A stretch of DNA of 46,112 nt from Clostridia bacterium. GTDB taxonomy: Bacteria; Bacillota; Clostridia; Oscillospirales; Acutalibacteraceae. The position numbers and the translations under genes were made by a program. Where the stretch lies: positions 1-46,112 of the forward strand of contig JAFYSP010000001.1 in NCBI GenBank assembly GCA_017559305.1, written 5' to 3'. Position 1 is the stretch's first letter, and the number at the start of each line of letters is the position of its first letter. Shown here in pieces: positions 22,658 to 31,926 of the stretch. A model generated the notes under the pieces. That model did not search any database and had not been told where the DNA came from. It saw only the letters and a program-made list of their open reading frames with translations.

Positions 22658-23290
22658 CTATTTAGTTCCGAAAATTCTGTCACCTGCATCGCCAAGACCG
22701 GGAAGAATATAGCAATTACTGTCAAGGCATCTGTCAAGTGATGCACAGTATACGGGAACGTCGGGATGTGCTTCGACAAAAGCGTTAAGTCCCTCGGGAG
22801 CCGCAATTATGCACATGAATTTAATTCTCTTGCAACCGTATTTTTTAATCTGGTTTACAGCATCAATAGCCGAGCCGCCTGTTGCGAGCATTGGGTCGAG
22901 AAGGATTACTTCTCTTTCCTCAATATCGGACGGGAGTTTGCAATAATACTCAACGGGCTCTTTTGTATCGTGGTCACGGTACATACCGATATGGCCTACA
23001 CGTGCGCTTGGGATAAGTTCAAGTACGCCGTCTACCATACCAAGACCTGCTCTCAAAATGGGAACGAAGGCAAGTTTTCTACCTGCTATAACCTTGGTGG
23101 TTGCAGTCTCCATAGGAGTTTTTGTTTTGACCTCTTTTAAGGGAAGGTCACGGGTTGCTTCATAGCACATAAGGTTAGCAATTTCACTTACGAGCTCACG
23201 GAATTGCTTTGTTCCTGTTTTTTCATCGCGAAGAATTGTGAGTTTATGCTGGATAAGCGGATGGTCCATAATGTGAATGTGATTGTTCAT
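22658..23290 (-). CDS. upp: Uracil phosphoribosyltransferase
   Basis: Salvages uracil to UMP using PRPP. It is 210 aa from ATG 23290 (GGGGGA upstream); a longer upstream reading is non-conserved. Visible are the UPRTase N-terminus [13 protein letters not shown], the flexible TETPM-like loop, [11 protein letters not shown], the PRPP site [10 protein letters not shown], and C-terminal [13 protein letters not shown]. Last gene of the tsaE-tsaB-rpiB-upp operon, 13 bp after rpiB. Confidence 0.95.
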   Translation of the reverse strand: MNNHIHIMDHPLIQHKLTILRDEKTGTKQFRELVSEIANLMCYEATRDLPLKEVKTKTPMETATTKVIAGRKLAFVPILRAGLGMVDGVLELIPSARVGHIGMYRDHDTKEPVEYYCKLPSDIEEREVILLDPMLATGGSAIDAVNQIKKYGCKRIKFMCIIAAPEGLNAFVEAHPDVPVYCASLDRCLDSNCYILPGLGDAGDRIFGTK

Positions 23291-23303
23291 TGATATTCCC
23301 CCA

Positions 23304-23765
23304 TTAAATTTTTTCAATATCCATAACAGCGTCAACTCGGCGCTGATGACGACCGCCCTCAAATTCGGTATCGACAAAAAGGTCAACCATTTCGAGTGCA
23401 AGACCTACTCCCACTACTCTACCGCCAAGGCAGAGAATCTGAGAATCGTTATGAAGTCTTGTGTATTTTGCAGAGAAGGTCTCGCTACAAGCGGCCGCTC
23501 TGATACCCTTGACTTTGTTTGCGGCGAGTGACATTCCGATACCCGTTCCGCAGACCAAGACGCCAAGAGTTGACTCTTTATTTACTATTGCGTTACATAC
23601 CTTAAGAGCAATTTCGGGGTAATCTACCGATTTTTGCTCGTATATTCCATAATCTACAACCTTGATTCCTCTTGTCTCAAGATGTTCCTTAATGGCGTTT
23701 TTAAGTTCGAGGCCGCCATGGTCACAACCGATGGCTAAAGTTTCATTTTCCTTAATAATACTCAT
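23304..23765 (-). CDS. rpiB: Ribose-5-phosphate isomerase B
   Basis: Interconverts ribose-5-P and ribulose-5-P. The 153-aa protein has IGCDHGG near residue 12, the catalytic Cys in [10 protein letters not shown], and the His/Arg residues RLHND and GRHQRRVD, as in RpiB/LacAB proteins. Its start overlaps the tsaB stop by 4 bp. Together with upp it links ribose phosphate and pyrimidine salvage. Confidence 0.93.
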   Translation of the reverse strand: MSIIKENETLAIGCDHGGLELKNAIKEHLETRGIKVVDYGIYEQKSVDYPEIALKVCNAIVNKESTLGVLVCGTGIGMSLAANKVKGIRAAACSETFSAKYTRLHNDSQILCLGGRVVGVGLALEMVDLFVDTEFEGGRHQRRVDAVMDIEKI

Positions 23766-24481
23766 TTGTTTTCCCCCATTTTTTTAGCGCGGAGTTCCCT
23801 TTCTGCCTGTGGCAAACGAAGGTATATCGGCAAAAGTTCTTCCGCCTTTACGCATCCAGCTTTATTATACATTACTTCCGCCACATTTGCAATACCGACG
23901 GCATCCTGAAATCTTAAGTTTTCGGGTGCAAGGGTTATATTTTCAAGTTCTGCTTTCAAAGCGGCTTCATACACTATATGAGCGCCGTCTCCCGCAAGTA
24001 TTCTCGGCAAATCACAGCAAGTGTTTTTAAGTTCTTCAATAAGTTCAGGTACTGTGAGCGCTCTATCCTCACAAATTCGCTCTACAGCGCCGTTTTCGAC
24101 CTTGAAAACACCATTGTATACCTGATTACAACGAGCGTCCATACAGCCGATTACAAGGCAATCGTTTGCAAGAAAGTTATAAGCCATTGCCTCAAGAGGC
24201 GATGCTGCGGCGCAAGGTTTGTCATCACAAAAGGCAAGTCCTTTTATGGCAGATATTCCTATTCGCACCCCCGTAAATGAACCGGGACCTGCAGACACTG
24301 CGAAAAGGTCGATATTTTCTGCCGTATCACCCGTTAGTTTCATTAAACTGTCAAGCATTGGCATCAAGGTCTGGGAATGGGTCATATTCATATTAAGATA
24401 GTATCTGCCCTTTACTCTGCCGTTTTCAAGGATTGCGCAAGAAACGGGAGAAGCCGAACATTCAACCGACAAAATCTTCAT
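23762..24481 (-). CDS. tsaB: tRNA threonylcarbamoyladenosine biosynthesis protein TsaB
   Basis: Partner of TsaD in making t6A37 in ANN-decoding tRNAs. The 239-aa protein has ASKH-fold landmarks ILSVECSASPVSCAI, SAGPGSFTGVRIG and KGLAF near residues 65-90. A degenerate second half is normal for TsaB. It lies 1 bp after tsaE and overlaps rpiB, so this is a tight operon. Confidence 0.93.
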   Translation of the reverse strand: MKILSVECSASPVSCAILENGRVKGRYYLNMNMTHSQTLMPMLDSLMKLTGDTAENIDLFAVSAGPGSFTGVRIGISAIKGLAFCDDKPCAAASPLEAMAYNFLANDCLVIGCMDARCNQVYNGVFKVENGAVERICEDRALTVPELIEELKNTCCDLPRILAGDGAHIVYEAALKAELENITLAPENLRFQDAVGIANVAEVMYNKAGCVKAEELLPIYLRLPQAERELRAKKMGENK

Positions 24482-24482
24482 A

Positions 24483-24905
24483 TTATTTCATTCCTTCCAC
24501 ATTTATTATTCTGCCACCATCTGAATTTTTCAGTATCTCGACGGTTATATAATTTTCGGGCAAAGCCGCCTCGATATTTTCACTCCACTCAACCGCAGTA
24601 ACTCCCCCTGCTTCGAGGTATTCAAAATATCCTGTTGAATAAAGGTCCTCCCAAGAGGTGACTCTATACATATCGAAGTGGTAAACGTTAAGTCTTCCGC
24701 CGAGGTATTCATTTATAATTGCAAAGGTAGGACTTGTGACCTCACCCAAAAAGCCGAGAGCAGCAGCAAGACCCGATACAAAACAGGTTTTACCTGCGCC
24801 AAGGTCACCCTTCATAGCGATAACCTCTCCGCCTACAAGTTCACTTGCGATTTCGGAGGCTACTTTTTTTGTTTCTTCAGCCGAATTTGTAGAGTAGGTC
24901 TTCAC
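24483..24905 (-). CDS. tsaE: tRNA threonylcarbamoyladenosine biosynthesis ATPase TsaE
   Basis: ATPase that resets the TsaBD complex. Seen: N-terminus KTYSTNSAEETKKVA, the Walker A GDLGAGKT, TSPTF, and HFDMYRV. I choose GTG 24905 (140 aa): AAAGGGGTG lies just upstream and the family usually begins here. The ATG at 24929 would sit almost at the transcription start of the promoter with TATAAT at 24938-24943 and has no ribosome site. First gene of the operon. Confidence 0.9.
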   Translation of the reverse strand: MKTYSTNSAEETKKVASEIASELVGGEVIAMKGDLGAGKTCFVSGLAAALGFLGEVTSPTFAIINEYLGGRLNVYHFDMYRVTSWEDLYSTGYFEYLEAGGVTAVEWSENIEAALPENYITVEILKNSDGGRIINVEGMK

Positions 24906-24973
24906 GTCTGCACCCCTTTCAACACTCATTTTTTAACATTATATCACATATTTTTCATCTTTGAAAGTGTTAC

Positions 24974-25002
24974 TTGAAAAAAGAATAATAATATCATATA
25001 AT
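24974..25002 (+). promoter_or_regulatory. Promoter of the RodA/FtsW gene
   Basis: TTGAAA (24974-24979), 17 bp, TATAAT (24997-25002). Divergent from the tsaE promoter, about 35 bp away. Confidence 0.75.
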
Positions 25003-25032
25003 ATTTTTAATAAATATTATTTGGAGAGATTG

Positions 25033-26175
25033 ATGAAACGAGTTCTTCACACAATAGCCGACTACGTCCGTGAGTGCGACAAAACTTTATACCTGCTCAC
25101 GATAGCGGCTTCGTTATTCGGTGCTCTTGCAGTTTTGTCCACGACATACTACGTTATGGGTGGCGCAAAACAACTTATTATGCATCTGTTGGGACTTTTT
25201 ATAGGTATCGGCGGCGCGGTTATAATAACGCTGGTCGATTACCGCAAAATAATGAAATTTTGGTTTGTTATACTCGTTCCTTTGGTTATACTTGTCTTGC
25301 TGACCTTTGTTGTGGGATATGCCCCCGCAGGAACCGATGACAAGGCTTGGTTGCTGCTTCCGGGCGGTTTTTCACTACAGCCGGCAGAGTTCCTTAAAAT
25401 CGGATTTTTAATCAGTTTTACATGGCATCTTAACAAGGTTTCAGACAACGTAAACAAGCCGCTGAACCTTATACTTCTTTGCATTCACGGTGCGGCGCCT
25501 GTTTTGCTTATTCACGAGCAGGGCGACGACGGAACAGCACTTGTTTTTGCAGTTATGTTCGTGGCTATGATGTTTGCGGCAGGCGTTAAAGCAAGATATT
25601 TTATAATCGCTATATGCGCCGCAGCAGTGGCTGCACCGCTTATATACTTCGTTATAATGAACGAAGACCAACAAGCCCGTGTATTTGCACTGCTATTTCC
25701 AAGTGAAGAAGATTACCTTGGAGTTTTGTGGCAACAATCCCGCGGAAGATCTGCTCTTGCCAACGGCGGATTTTTCGGCAGAGGTCTTTTTAACGGACCG
25801 CTTGTTCAATCAGGAAGCATTCCCGAAGGATACAACGATTTTATCTTTTGCAGTATCGGAGAGGAATTCGGTATGCTTGGTTGCCTGATCCTTATCGGAC
25901 TGATTTGCGCTATCTGTTGGAGAATACTTAAAACCGGCACCTCTACTTCTGACAAATCGGGACTTGTGTTGTGCGTTGGCGTTTTCGCAATGATCGGCGC
26001 ACAGACCCTTATAAATATCGGCATGAATATTTCGCTTCTTCCCGTTATAGGAATTACGCTTCCCTTCTTCTCTGCAGGTGGAACCTCACTTATGAGTTTA
26101 TTCTGGGCGATAGGTCTTGTTGTGAATGTTTATATGCACAAAACCACCGGACTGTATCTCAGAGATAATTATTAA
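25033..26175 (+). CDS. SEDS-family peptidoglycan polymerase (RodA/FtsW/SpoVE)
   Basis: A 380-aa membrane protein with about ten hydrophobic segments. The start is ATG 25033, with GGAGAG upstream; the 24 residues before are not conserved. Landmarks are the SEDS region LLLPGGFSLQPAEFLKIGF (the PAEFLK motif), GDDGTALVFA, the long extracellular loop, FIFCSIGEEFG and PFFSAGGTSL. These polymerise lipid II together with a class b PBP. I cannot separate RodA from FtsW reliably; no PBP or mre genes lie beside it. Confidence 0.88.
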   Translation: MKRVLHTIADYVRECDKTLYLLTIAASLFGALAVLSTTYYVMGGAKQLIMHLLGLFIGIGGAVIITLVDYRKIMKFWFVILVPLVILVLLTFVVGYAPAGTDDKAWLLLPGGFSLQPAEFLKIGFLISFTWHLNKVSDNVNKPLNLILLCIHGAAPVLLIHEQGDDGTALVFAVMFVAMMFAAGVKARYFIIAICAAAVAAPLIYFVIMNEDQQARVFALLFPSEEDYLGVLWQQSRGRSALANGGFFGRGLFNGPLVQSGSIPEGYNDFIFCSIGEEFGMLGCLILIGLICAICWRILKTGTSTSDKSGLVLCVGVFAMIGAQTLINIGMNISLLPVIGITLPFFSAGGTSLMSLFWAIGLVVNVYMHKTTGLYLRDNY

Positions 26176-26182
26176 AGCAAAA

Positions 26183-26205
26183 GCCTCTGCCAAAAGCAGA
26201 GGCTT
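26183..26205. terminator. Hairpin between convergent rodA-like and EamA genes
   Basis: AGCCTCTGC/GCAGAGGCT with short A/T tracts; weak bidirectional terminator. Confidence 0.55.
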
Positions 26206-26208
26206 AAA

Positions 26209-27105
26209 TTATGCTGTTTTTTTCGCTTTAGGACCGATTTCGAGTTGAGCAAGGATTATTCCGATAAACATCATTACGCAACCTATAATCATACGTACAG
26301 AAAGAAATTCCTCATTAAAGACAACTCCTGCCAAAGCACCGAAAACCGCTTCGGTTGAAAGTATCATTGTAGATACAGTGGGGGTTGTTCCCTTTTGACC
26401 GATAAGTTGGCAAGTATATGCAACACCGGATGATAAAAGTCCTGTATATAAAATGGCGCCTGTGGATTCTGCCATAGCGTTCCAATCCCAAGTTTCAAAG
26501 AACAAAGCACAGATAATACCAAGCATACCGCAGACAAACATCTGCACTGCAGAAAATTTGAGAGGACTTGCATTTACTATAAACTTATCAACAGTCAAGA
26601 TGTGAGATGCCCAGAATATCGTTGCAATTAACAGCAAAGCATCTCCCCACTCAAGACTTTCGCCCTGTTTTATACTGAGAAGGTATAATCCTACAACTGC
26701 AACTACAGCCCCAAGCCACACCGACCAGGAAATTTTTCTTTTGAGAAAGACAAAAGCAAATATTGGAACGAGTACCATATAAAGTCCTGTAATAAAGGAG
26801 GACTTACTTACGCTTCCTGTCATTTCAATTCCGAACTGTTGCATTGAGGATGCGATAAAAAGTATCGTGCCTGTAATACAAGCAGGAAAAACGATGGTCT
26901 TAAGCATAGACTTGGTCAATTTTTCTCTCTCAAATATAATTATAACGGGAATTAAAGCCAATGCGCCAAGCACAAAGCGAGTACCGTTAAACGTGAATGC
27001 TCCGATGCCTGTTTCGGCGGCATCTGTTTGGGCAACAAAAGCGATACCCCAGATAATTGCAGCTAAAAAAAGCGTAAATATTGATTTAGGACTGTTTTTC
27101 TTCAT
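26209..27105 (-). CDS. EamA/DMT-superfamily transporter
   Basis: A 298-aa protein with ten predicted membrane helices in two EamA repeats (~5-140 and ~150-290). IWGIAFVAQTDA at the start and the second-repeat STEAVFGALAGVVFNEE signature are typical of RhaT/EamA permeases. RBS TTGGAGAAGG precedes the ATG. Substrate unknown; relatives move amino acids, sugars or nucleosides. Monocistronic. Confidence 0.88.
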   Translation of the reverse strand: MKKNSPKSIFTLFLAAIIWGIAFVAQTDAAETGIGAFTFNGTRFVLGALALIPVIIIFEREKLTKSMLKTIVFPACITGTILFIASSMQQFGIEMTGSVSKSSFITGLYMVLVPIFAFVFLKRKISWSVWLGAVVAVVGLYLLSIKQGESLEWGDALLLIATIFWASHILTVDKFIVNASPLKFSAVQMFVCGMLGIICALFFETWDWNAMAESTGAILYTGLLSSGVAYTCQLIGQKGTTPTVSTMILSTEAVFGALAGVVFNEEFLSVRMIIGCVMMFIGIILAQLEIGPKAKKTA

Positions 27106-27167
27106 ATACCTTCTCCAAAAAAACTAAACTATTCGATATTGTAACATAAGGCGCACAGAATGTAAAT

Positions 27168-27198
27168 AAAAAAAGAGTCGAACTTCGACTCTTTTTAA
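27168..27198 (-). terminator. Terminator of the M23-G5 peptidase gene
   Basis: GAGTCGA/TCGACTC hairpin with A/T runs on both sides, 5 bp beyond the stop codon. Confidence 0.8.
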
Positions 27199-27203
27199 TT
27201 ATG

Positions 27204-28556
27204 TTAATATCCAAGTCCCAAATACGGAGCGGGATTTACCCTTGTTCCGCCGATACGGACCTCAAAGTGTACGTGGTCACCGGTAGCAACACCCGTACTG
27301 CCGCATCCTGCAATGACTTCACCGGTTTTTACAGTTTGTCCTGCCTTTACATAAATAGAACTCATATGTGCATAAGCAGTCTGATAACCGCCCTTATGAT
27401 TTATTACTATTAAATATCCGTATTCGCCCGACCAACCTGCATAAGCAACGGTTCCTTCGTAAGAAGCGTATATAGGTGTTCCGTAATCGCCTGTGATATC
27501 AATACCGTGGTGACCTCTGCCATCGCCCCATGTTGAACTGATGTACATATCCGAAGTTACCGCGATAGGCCAAAGGAATGATATACCCTTTGATGTGAGC
27601 GTCTTCTGAACGGTTGACATACCATTTGTAGAAGTGCCTTTGACGATTATCTGATTGATTGGTGTTTCTACCACCTTTTCATCGACAACGACGGTTTCAA
27701 CTTCACTACCGTTTACCGAGGTGACCAATTCTTTAACCTCAGCCGAACCATCTTTACCGAGAACGGAAATTCTATTGTAACCTACAACTCTATTTGAATC
27801 GTGTTTTGTTACAACATCGTATTCTATAGTTTTGGTGGAACTGACTAAACTTGTAGTCTGAACGTTAAGCCCTACTTTAGTGCCGTTTGAAATAAGTGTG
27901 GTTGCCACGTCGTCAGACGGAGCGGTTTCATCAGTATAATAAACCGTTTTGATAGCGACTTCTTCCAAAAATGAAACCGATTTTGTATCTGCGGTGACAT
28001 ATTTATTCTTGAGATTTTCTAAAGCGTTGGTTATAACCTTTTGGTCAGATGCGCTTACTACAAACTCTCCGTTAACGTAAAGTCCCGCTGCTGAACTGAA
28101 ATCATCCTGTGCTTCCAAGACGCTGATTGCAAGGTCGGCACCATTTTCAACAACACTTTTACTAACAACTGCCAAGCCGAATTTTATATCGTCAACTTTT
28201 GTCAAATCCTCATCACTTGTAAGCGAATTTGCCACGCTCGACATAATATCATCAAGTTCACTTGAATCAGATACATAACCTACTATCTGACCGTTTGTAA
28301 TAACCGACACGGCAATGGTATTGAAGTTTGCAAAAAGCATAGCCAAAACCACGCATGCAGCAACACCGATGCCGCCCACTACTACTGCAAATCTTTTTGA
28401 TGAAGTGAGTGTATTTACAATATTAACTTTGAAGAATTTAACTGTTTTCGTGCCAAGAACGTTTAAGATATGTACTGTCTTGTTCAAGGCGGATATAGCA
28501 GTCTTTGCCACGGATTTTGCCGCGTCAGAGATGACTGCATTTATCTTTGTAAACAA
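27204..28556 (-). CDS. M23 (LytM-type) peptidoglycan endopeptidase with G5 domain
   Basis: Cell-wall hydrolase of 450 aa. One membrane anchor at ~55-80, an extracellular region (~90-240), a G5 domain (~245-325) and the catalytic LytM domain (~345-450) with HHGID (His349-xxx-Asp353), His397 and HVH (His428, His430). All zinc ligands are present, so it should be active. It starts with TTG (28556); GGAG lies about nine bases upstream and no ATG is available, so translation may be deliberately weak. Promoter TTGCAA-16-TATAAT at 28604-28631. Layout is like SpoIIQ/CwlO-associated factors of Clostridia. Confidence 0.9.
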   Translation of the reverse strand: MFTKINAVISDAAKSVAKTAISALNKTVHILNVLGTKTVKFFKVNIVNTLTSSKRFAVVVGGIGVAACVVLAMLFANFNTIAVSVITNGQIVGYVSDSSELDDIMSSVANSLTSDEDLTKVDDIKFGLAVVSKSVVENGADLAISVLEAQDDFSSAAGLYVNGEFVVSASDQKVITNALENLKNKYVTADTKSVSFLEEVAIKTVYYTDETAPSDDVATTLISNGTKVGLNVQTTSLVSSTKTIEYDVVTKHDSNRVVGYNRISVLGKDGSAEVKELVTSVNGSEVETVVVDEKVVETPINQIIVKGTSTNGMSTVQKTLTSKGISFLWPIAVTSDMYISSTWGDGRGHHGIDITGDYGTPIYASYEGTVAYAGWSGEYGYLIVINHKGGYQTAYAHMSSIYVKAGQTVKTGEVIAGCGSTGVATGDHVHFEVRIGGTRVNPAPYLGLGY

Positions 28557-28698
28557 AAAATCAACTCCAAAAATAATTACAATTTCGTAACAATTACCTT
28601 TCTATTATATCAAATAATTACAAAATTGCAACCTTTTGAGTTGATTTTAAAAACTTTTTGTGCATACTGCACAAATATAACGATATTTTGTTGTAAAT

Positions 28699-29157
28699 TT
28701 AGTAATATATGTCCTGCTTTTCGAGATTCTTTATATTTTCGCAGTAAATTTTAGCTTCAGAAACGGCACCTTCAAGGTCGTGTTCAAGATAATTTCCGCA
28801 CTCTATCGGGTCGGTACCTGGGATTTTACCGCTATACGTCGAAATAAAGCGAAAGGTATCCTGTACTGCCTTTATTACCTGTTCGGCGGTCATATCGATT
28901 ACCAAAAGATAAAATCCCGTTCTGCAACCCATCGGTCCGAAATAAATGATATTATCTGAAAACTCACTGCTGCGAAGATATGTCGCTGCAAGATGCTCTA
29001 TTGTGTGCATTGCGGGTGTTTCGAGGTAATCATCTGCATTCGGCTTTTTGAAGCGAAGATCATAGGTGTCTATTCCCCTATCGGTTCTCGACAGATAAAT
29101 ACCGGGGGTTAATTTGGTATGGTCAACAGCAAAGCTTGCTATCTGCTTTAGTTCCAT
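28699..29157 (-). CDS. luxS: S-ribosylhomocysteine lyase
   Basis: Cleaves S-ribosylhomocysteine to homocysteine and DPD, the precursor of autoinducer-2. The 152-aa protein has the metal site HTIEH (His51, Glu54, His55), catalytic Cys78 in FGPMGCRTGFY, and the third His in LEHDLEGA. All key residues are present. RBS AAAGGAG lies within the preceding acetyltransferase gene, whose last 35 bp overlap this start. It is the last gene of prmA-prfB-GNAT-luxS; Pfs is not in the window. Confidence 0.94.
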   Translation of the reverse strand: MELKQIASFAVDHTKLTPGIYLSRTDRGIDTYDLRFKKPNADDYLETPAMHTIEHLAATYLRSSEFSDNIIYFGPMGCRTGFYLLVIDMTAEQVIKAVQDTFRFISTYSGKIPGTDPIECGNYLEHDLEGAVSEAKIYCENIKNLEKQDIYY

Positions 29158-29731
29158 TTTGGTCTCCTTTATTTGTGTGATACTCTTCCTTAAGCATAGA
29201 ATAGGTTTCTACGTCTATATACTTTCCTTTTATGTATTCGCTTTTTCTTGCGGTACCTTCATAACTAAATCCACACTTTTTGAGCAACGATGAGGAGGCG
29301 ACGTTTTCAGGCATAACCTTAGCATAAACCCTTTGAACTCCGAGTTTCTGAAATGCAAATCCGACAAGTGCCATTACAATCTGTCTGCCAAGTCCTTTGT
29401 GCCAATAATCAGAATTTATTCCATACCCGATTTCGACGGTACCGTAGTTTTCATCGAAATCAATAAAACTCGCCGTTCCTATCACTTTACCCTCATACTC
29501 AACGCAAAAGGTATAACATTGTTTTTTGATATATCTTCCCTGCAACCAATAAACAAAATCTCTTGTTGTTTTTATGGATTCATGAGGCGTCCAATTAGAA
29601 TACCTTGAAGATTCAGGTTTTTTGCAATACTCATATAAATCCTTAGTGTCTGAAATCCTGATTTTCCGCAGAGTAAGGTTTTTTGTTTTAAGCAGAGGAA
29701 AGGGCGAAAAATGCTCTAAATAAAAGCTCAT
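29123..29731 (-). CDS. GNAT-family N-acetyltransferase (RimJ/RimL-like)
   Basis: A 202-aa acetyltransferase. Begins ...LLKTKNLTLRKIRISD as in the RimJ/RimL group. The acetyl-CoA motif is in the HKGLGRQIV region (~120), followed by NVASSSLLKKCGF. I prefer ATG 29731 (AAGGTG upstream) to GTG 29740. Between prfB (10 bp gap) and luxS (overlap), it may modify a translation component, but that is only positional inference. Confidence 0.85.
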   Translation of the reverse strand: MSFYLEHFSPFPLLKTKNLTLRKIRISDTKDLYEYCKKPESSRYSNWTPHESIKTTRDFVYWLQGRYIKKQCYTFCVEYEGKVIGTASFIDFDENYGTVEIGYGINSDYWHKGLGRQIVMALVGFAFQKLGVQRVYAKVMPENVASSSLLKKCGFSYEGTARKSEYIKGKYIDVETYSMLKEEYHTNKGDQNGTKADSKLCC

Positions 29732-29741
29732 CAGCGTCACC

Positions 29742-30842
29742 TTATACTAATGATTTTAGATATGCGTTTATAAAACCATCAATATCTCCGTCCATAACGG
29801 CATTGATATTTCCCGATTCAAATCCTGTGCGATGGTCTTTTGCAAGTGTATAGGGCATAAAAACATAACTCCTGATTTGTGAACCCCAGGCAATTTCCTT
29901 TTGTACTCCCTTGATATCCTCAATCTTATCGAGATGCTCTCTTTCTTTAATCTCGATAAGTTTGGATTTGAGCATCTTCATAGCCATTTCTCTGTTTTGA
30001 TGCTGACTGCGCTCATTCTGGCAAGCAACGACAATACCTGTGGGCAAATGGGTTATGCGGATTGCAGATTCGGTCTTGTTAACGTGCTGACCGCCGGCAC
30101 CGCCCGAACGATAGGTATCAACCTTAAGGTCTTCTTCCTTTATTTCTATCTTGATATCGTCGTCAATTTCAGGCATAACTTCGATTGATGCAAAGGAAGT
30201 GTGACGTCTTCCCGATGAATCAAAGGGAGAAACGCGGACCAAACGGTGAACACCTGCTTCGCCCTTGAGATAACCGAAAGCGTTTTCACCCTCTATAAGC
30301 ACAACGGCAGATTTAAGTCCTGCTTCATCACCGTCTAAAAAGTCAATCATTTTAACCTTATAATCGTGTTTTTCGCCCCAGTGAGAGTACATACGCACAA
30401 GCATTTCGTTCCAATCCATCGCTTCGGTACCACCTGCACCTGCATGGAAAGTGAGAATTGCATTTTTAGAATCGTATTCCCCTGTGAGAAGTGTGGAAAG
30501 GCGCTGTTCCTCAAGAGTTTTTATAAATCCGTCAACGTCTCTTATGACATCCTCTAAAAGTGTGAGATCTTCTTCCTCATCAGCAAGTTCGATAAGGGTA
30601 AGCGTATCTTCAAATGACGCTTTTAAGGTGTTATATGCCTCAATTTTATTCTTGTTTTGTCTTATCTTTTGCAAAACCTTCTGAGAATTATCCATATCGT
30701 TCCAGAAGTTTTCAGATGCCGACTCGGCTTCGAGTTTTTCTACCTCTTTTTTGAGTTCGTCAAGGCATAGCGCATCGCCAAGGTCTACAAGATCGTTTCT
30801 ATACCCTTCAAGTCGAAGACGCTGTTCATCAAATTGTACCAT
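29742..30842 (-). CDS. prfB: Peptide chain release factor 2, without programmed frameshift
   Basis: Releases peptides at UGA and UAA. The 366-aa protein has SPF (205-207), which recognises the stop codon, and GGQ (250-252), which triggers hydrolysis. The usual RF2 autoregulatory +1 frameshift site (CTT TGA C) is absent: at the equivalent place (Leu27-Asp28) the sequence reads CTT GAC in one uninterrupted frame. RBS GAGGTAATGT precedes the ATG. It follows prmA by 17 bp. Confidence 0.94.
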   Translation of the reverse strand: MVQFDEQRLRLEGYRNDLVDLGDALCLDELKKEVEKLEAESASENFWNDMDNSQKVLQKIRQNKNKIEAYNTLKASFEDTLTLIELADEEEDLTLLEDVIRDVDGFIKTLEEQRLSTLLTGEYDSKNAILTFHAGAGGTEAMDWNEMLVRMYSHWGEKHDYKVKMIDFLDGDEAGLKSAVVLIEGENAFGYLKGEAGVHRLVRVSPFDSSGRRHTSFASIEVMPEIDDDIKIEIKEEDLKVDTYRSGGAGGQHVNKTESAIRITHLPTGIVVACQNERSQHQNREMAMKMLKSKLIEIKEREHLDKIEDIKGVQKEIAWGSQIRSYVFMPYTLAKDHRTGFESGNINAVMDGDIDGFINAYLKSLV

Positions 30843-30859
30843 ACATTACCTCGTTTGTA

Positions 30860-31786
30860 TTATCTTGTTTTTATCTTTGCGGCAAAAGCATACCAATTTT
30901 CAACCGTGAGAGTTTCTACAATTTCAAAGCCGCTGTCAATCAGATTCTTTTCAACCTCATCTTTTCTGATATCTATTATACCCGAACATATAAAAAGAGA
31001 ATCATCATACATAAAATCTTTGACGTTTTTGGTAAGTCGCATAATAATATCCGCAACGATATTAGCGCAGACGATTTCATATTTTCCGCTGACCTTTTCT
31101 GCAAGGTCACCAACCATAAATTCGGTTTTATCCAAAACAGAGTTTATACCGGCGTTTTCATTTGCAACCTTTACTGCTACGGGGTCGATATCAATACCCA
31201 CAACCTTATCTGCGCCGAGCAAAGCCGCTGCGATTGAAAGTATGCCGCTTCCCGAACCAACGTCTAAAAAGCCGCTGCCTGAGGTTACGTATTTCTCAAC
31301 AAGTTCAAGGCACATACGGGTTGTTGCGTGAGTGCCTGTTCCGAATGCGGCACCGGGGTCGATGCTTAATACCGTTTTACCCTCAATATTATCGTATTCT
31401 TCCCAAGTAGGTCTGATAACCAAGCGGTTTCCGATTGGTGTCACCTTGAAAAACTTTTTCCAGTTATCTGCCCAATCGGCATCGTTTACACTTGATTTAT
31501 CAAATTCATAACCGATATTTTCGGCGCTGAACCTTTCGGAAATATAGTCAATTATACTTTCGGGACTGTTTTCGGGGTCTAAATAAATATGTATAATAGA
31601 CCTTGTTCTATCCCTTGCAAGTAATTCTTCATCAATAAGGTCGATATGAGCAATTTCCTTTGCGGCAACCTCGATATCTGAATAATCCTCTAAATAAAAG
31701 CCGTAAGGTACAGCCATATTAACTATGCTTTCTGCCCTTTCGGTATCCTTACCGTCTATCAAAATTTTAAGTTCTAACCAATCCAT
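30860..31786 (-). CDS. prmA: Ribosomal protein L11 methyltransferase
   Basis: SAM-dependent methylation of L11. The 308-aa protein has an N-terminal ferredoxin-like substrate domain (~1-80), the linker ADWADNWKKFFK, FGTGTHATT (~165), SAM motif FLDVGSGSGILSIAAA and the NIVADII motif that replaces NPPY. First gene of the prmA-prfB-GNAT-luxS unit. Confidence 0.94.
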   Translation of the reverse strand: MDWLELKILIDGKDTERAESIVNMAVPYGFYLEDYSDIEVAAKEIAHIDLIDEELLARDRTRSIIHIYLDPENSPESIIDYISERFSAENIGYEFDKSSVNDADWADNWKKFFKVTPIGNRLVIRPTWEEYDNIEGKTVLSIDPGAAFGTGTHATTRMCLELVEKYVTSGSGFLDVGSGSGILSIAAALLGADKVVGIDIDPVAVKVANENAGINSVLDKTEFMVGDLAEKVSGKYEIVCANIVADIIMRLTKNVKDFMYDDSLFICSGIIDIRKDEVEKNLIDSGFEIVETLTVENWYAFAAKIKTR

Positions 31787-31926
31787 AATATCACCATTTT
31801 CATTTTATAATGTTATATTACCACATCTTTTCTAAAATTGACAGTATATTTTTATCATTGTGATTGATTTTTTATATGTTTTGTATTAAAATAATTACAA
31901 GTATGTAACAAATAAGGAGTCCTACT

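Noticed and set aside
22658..23401. Longer upp reading from 23401
   Set aside because: The 37 extra residues overlap the end of rpiB, are not conserved, and lack a ribosome site; GGGGGA precedes ATG 23290.
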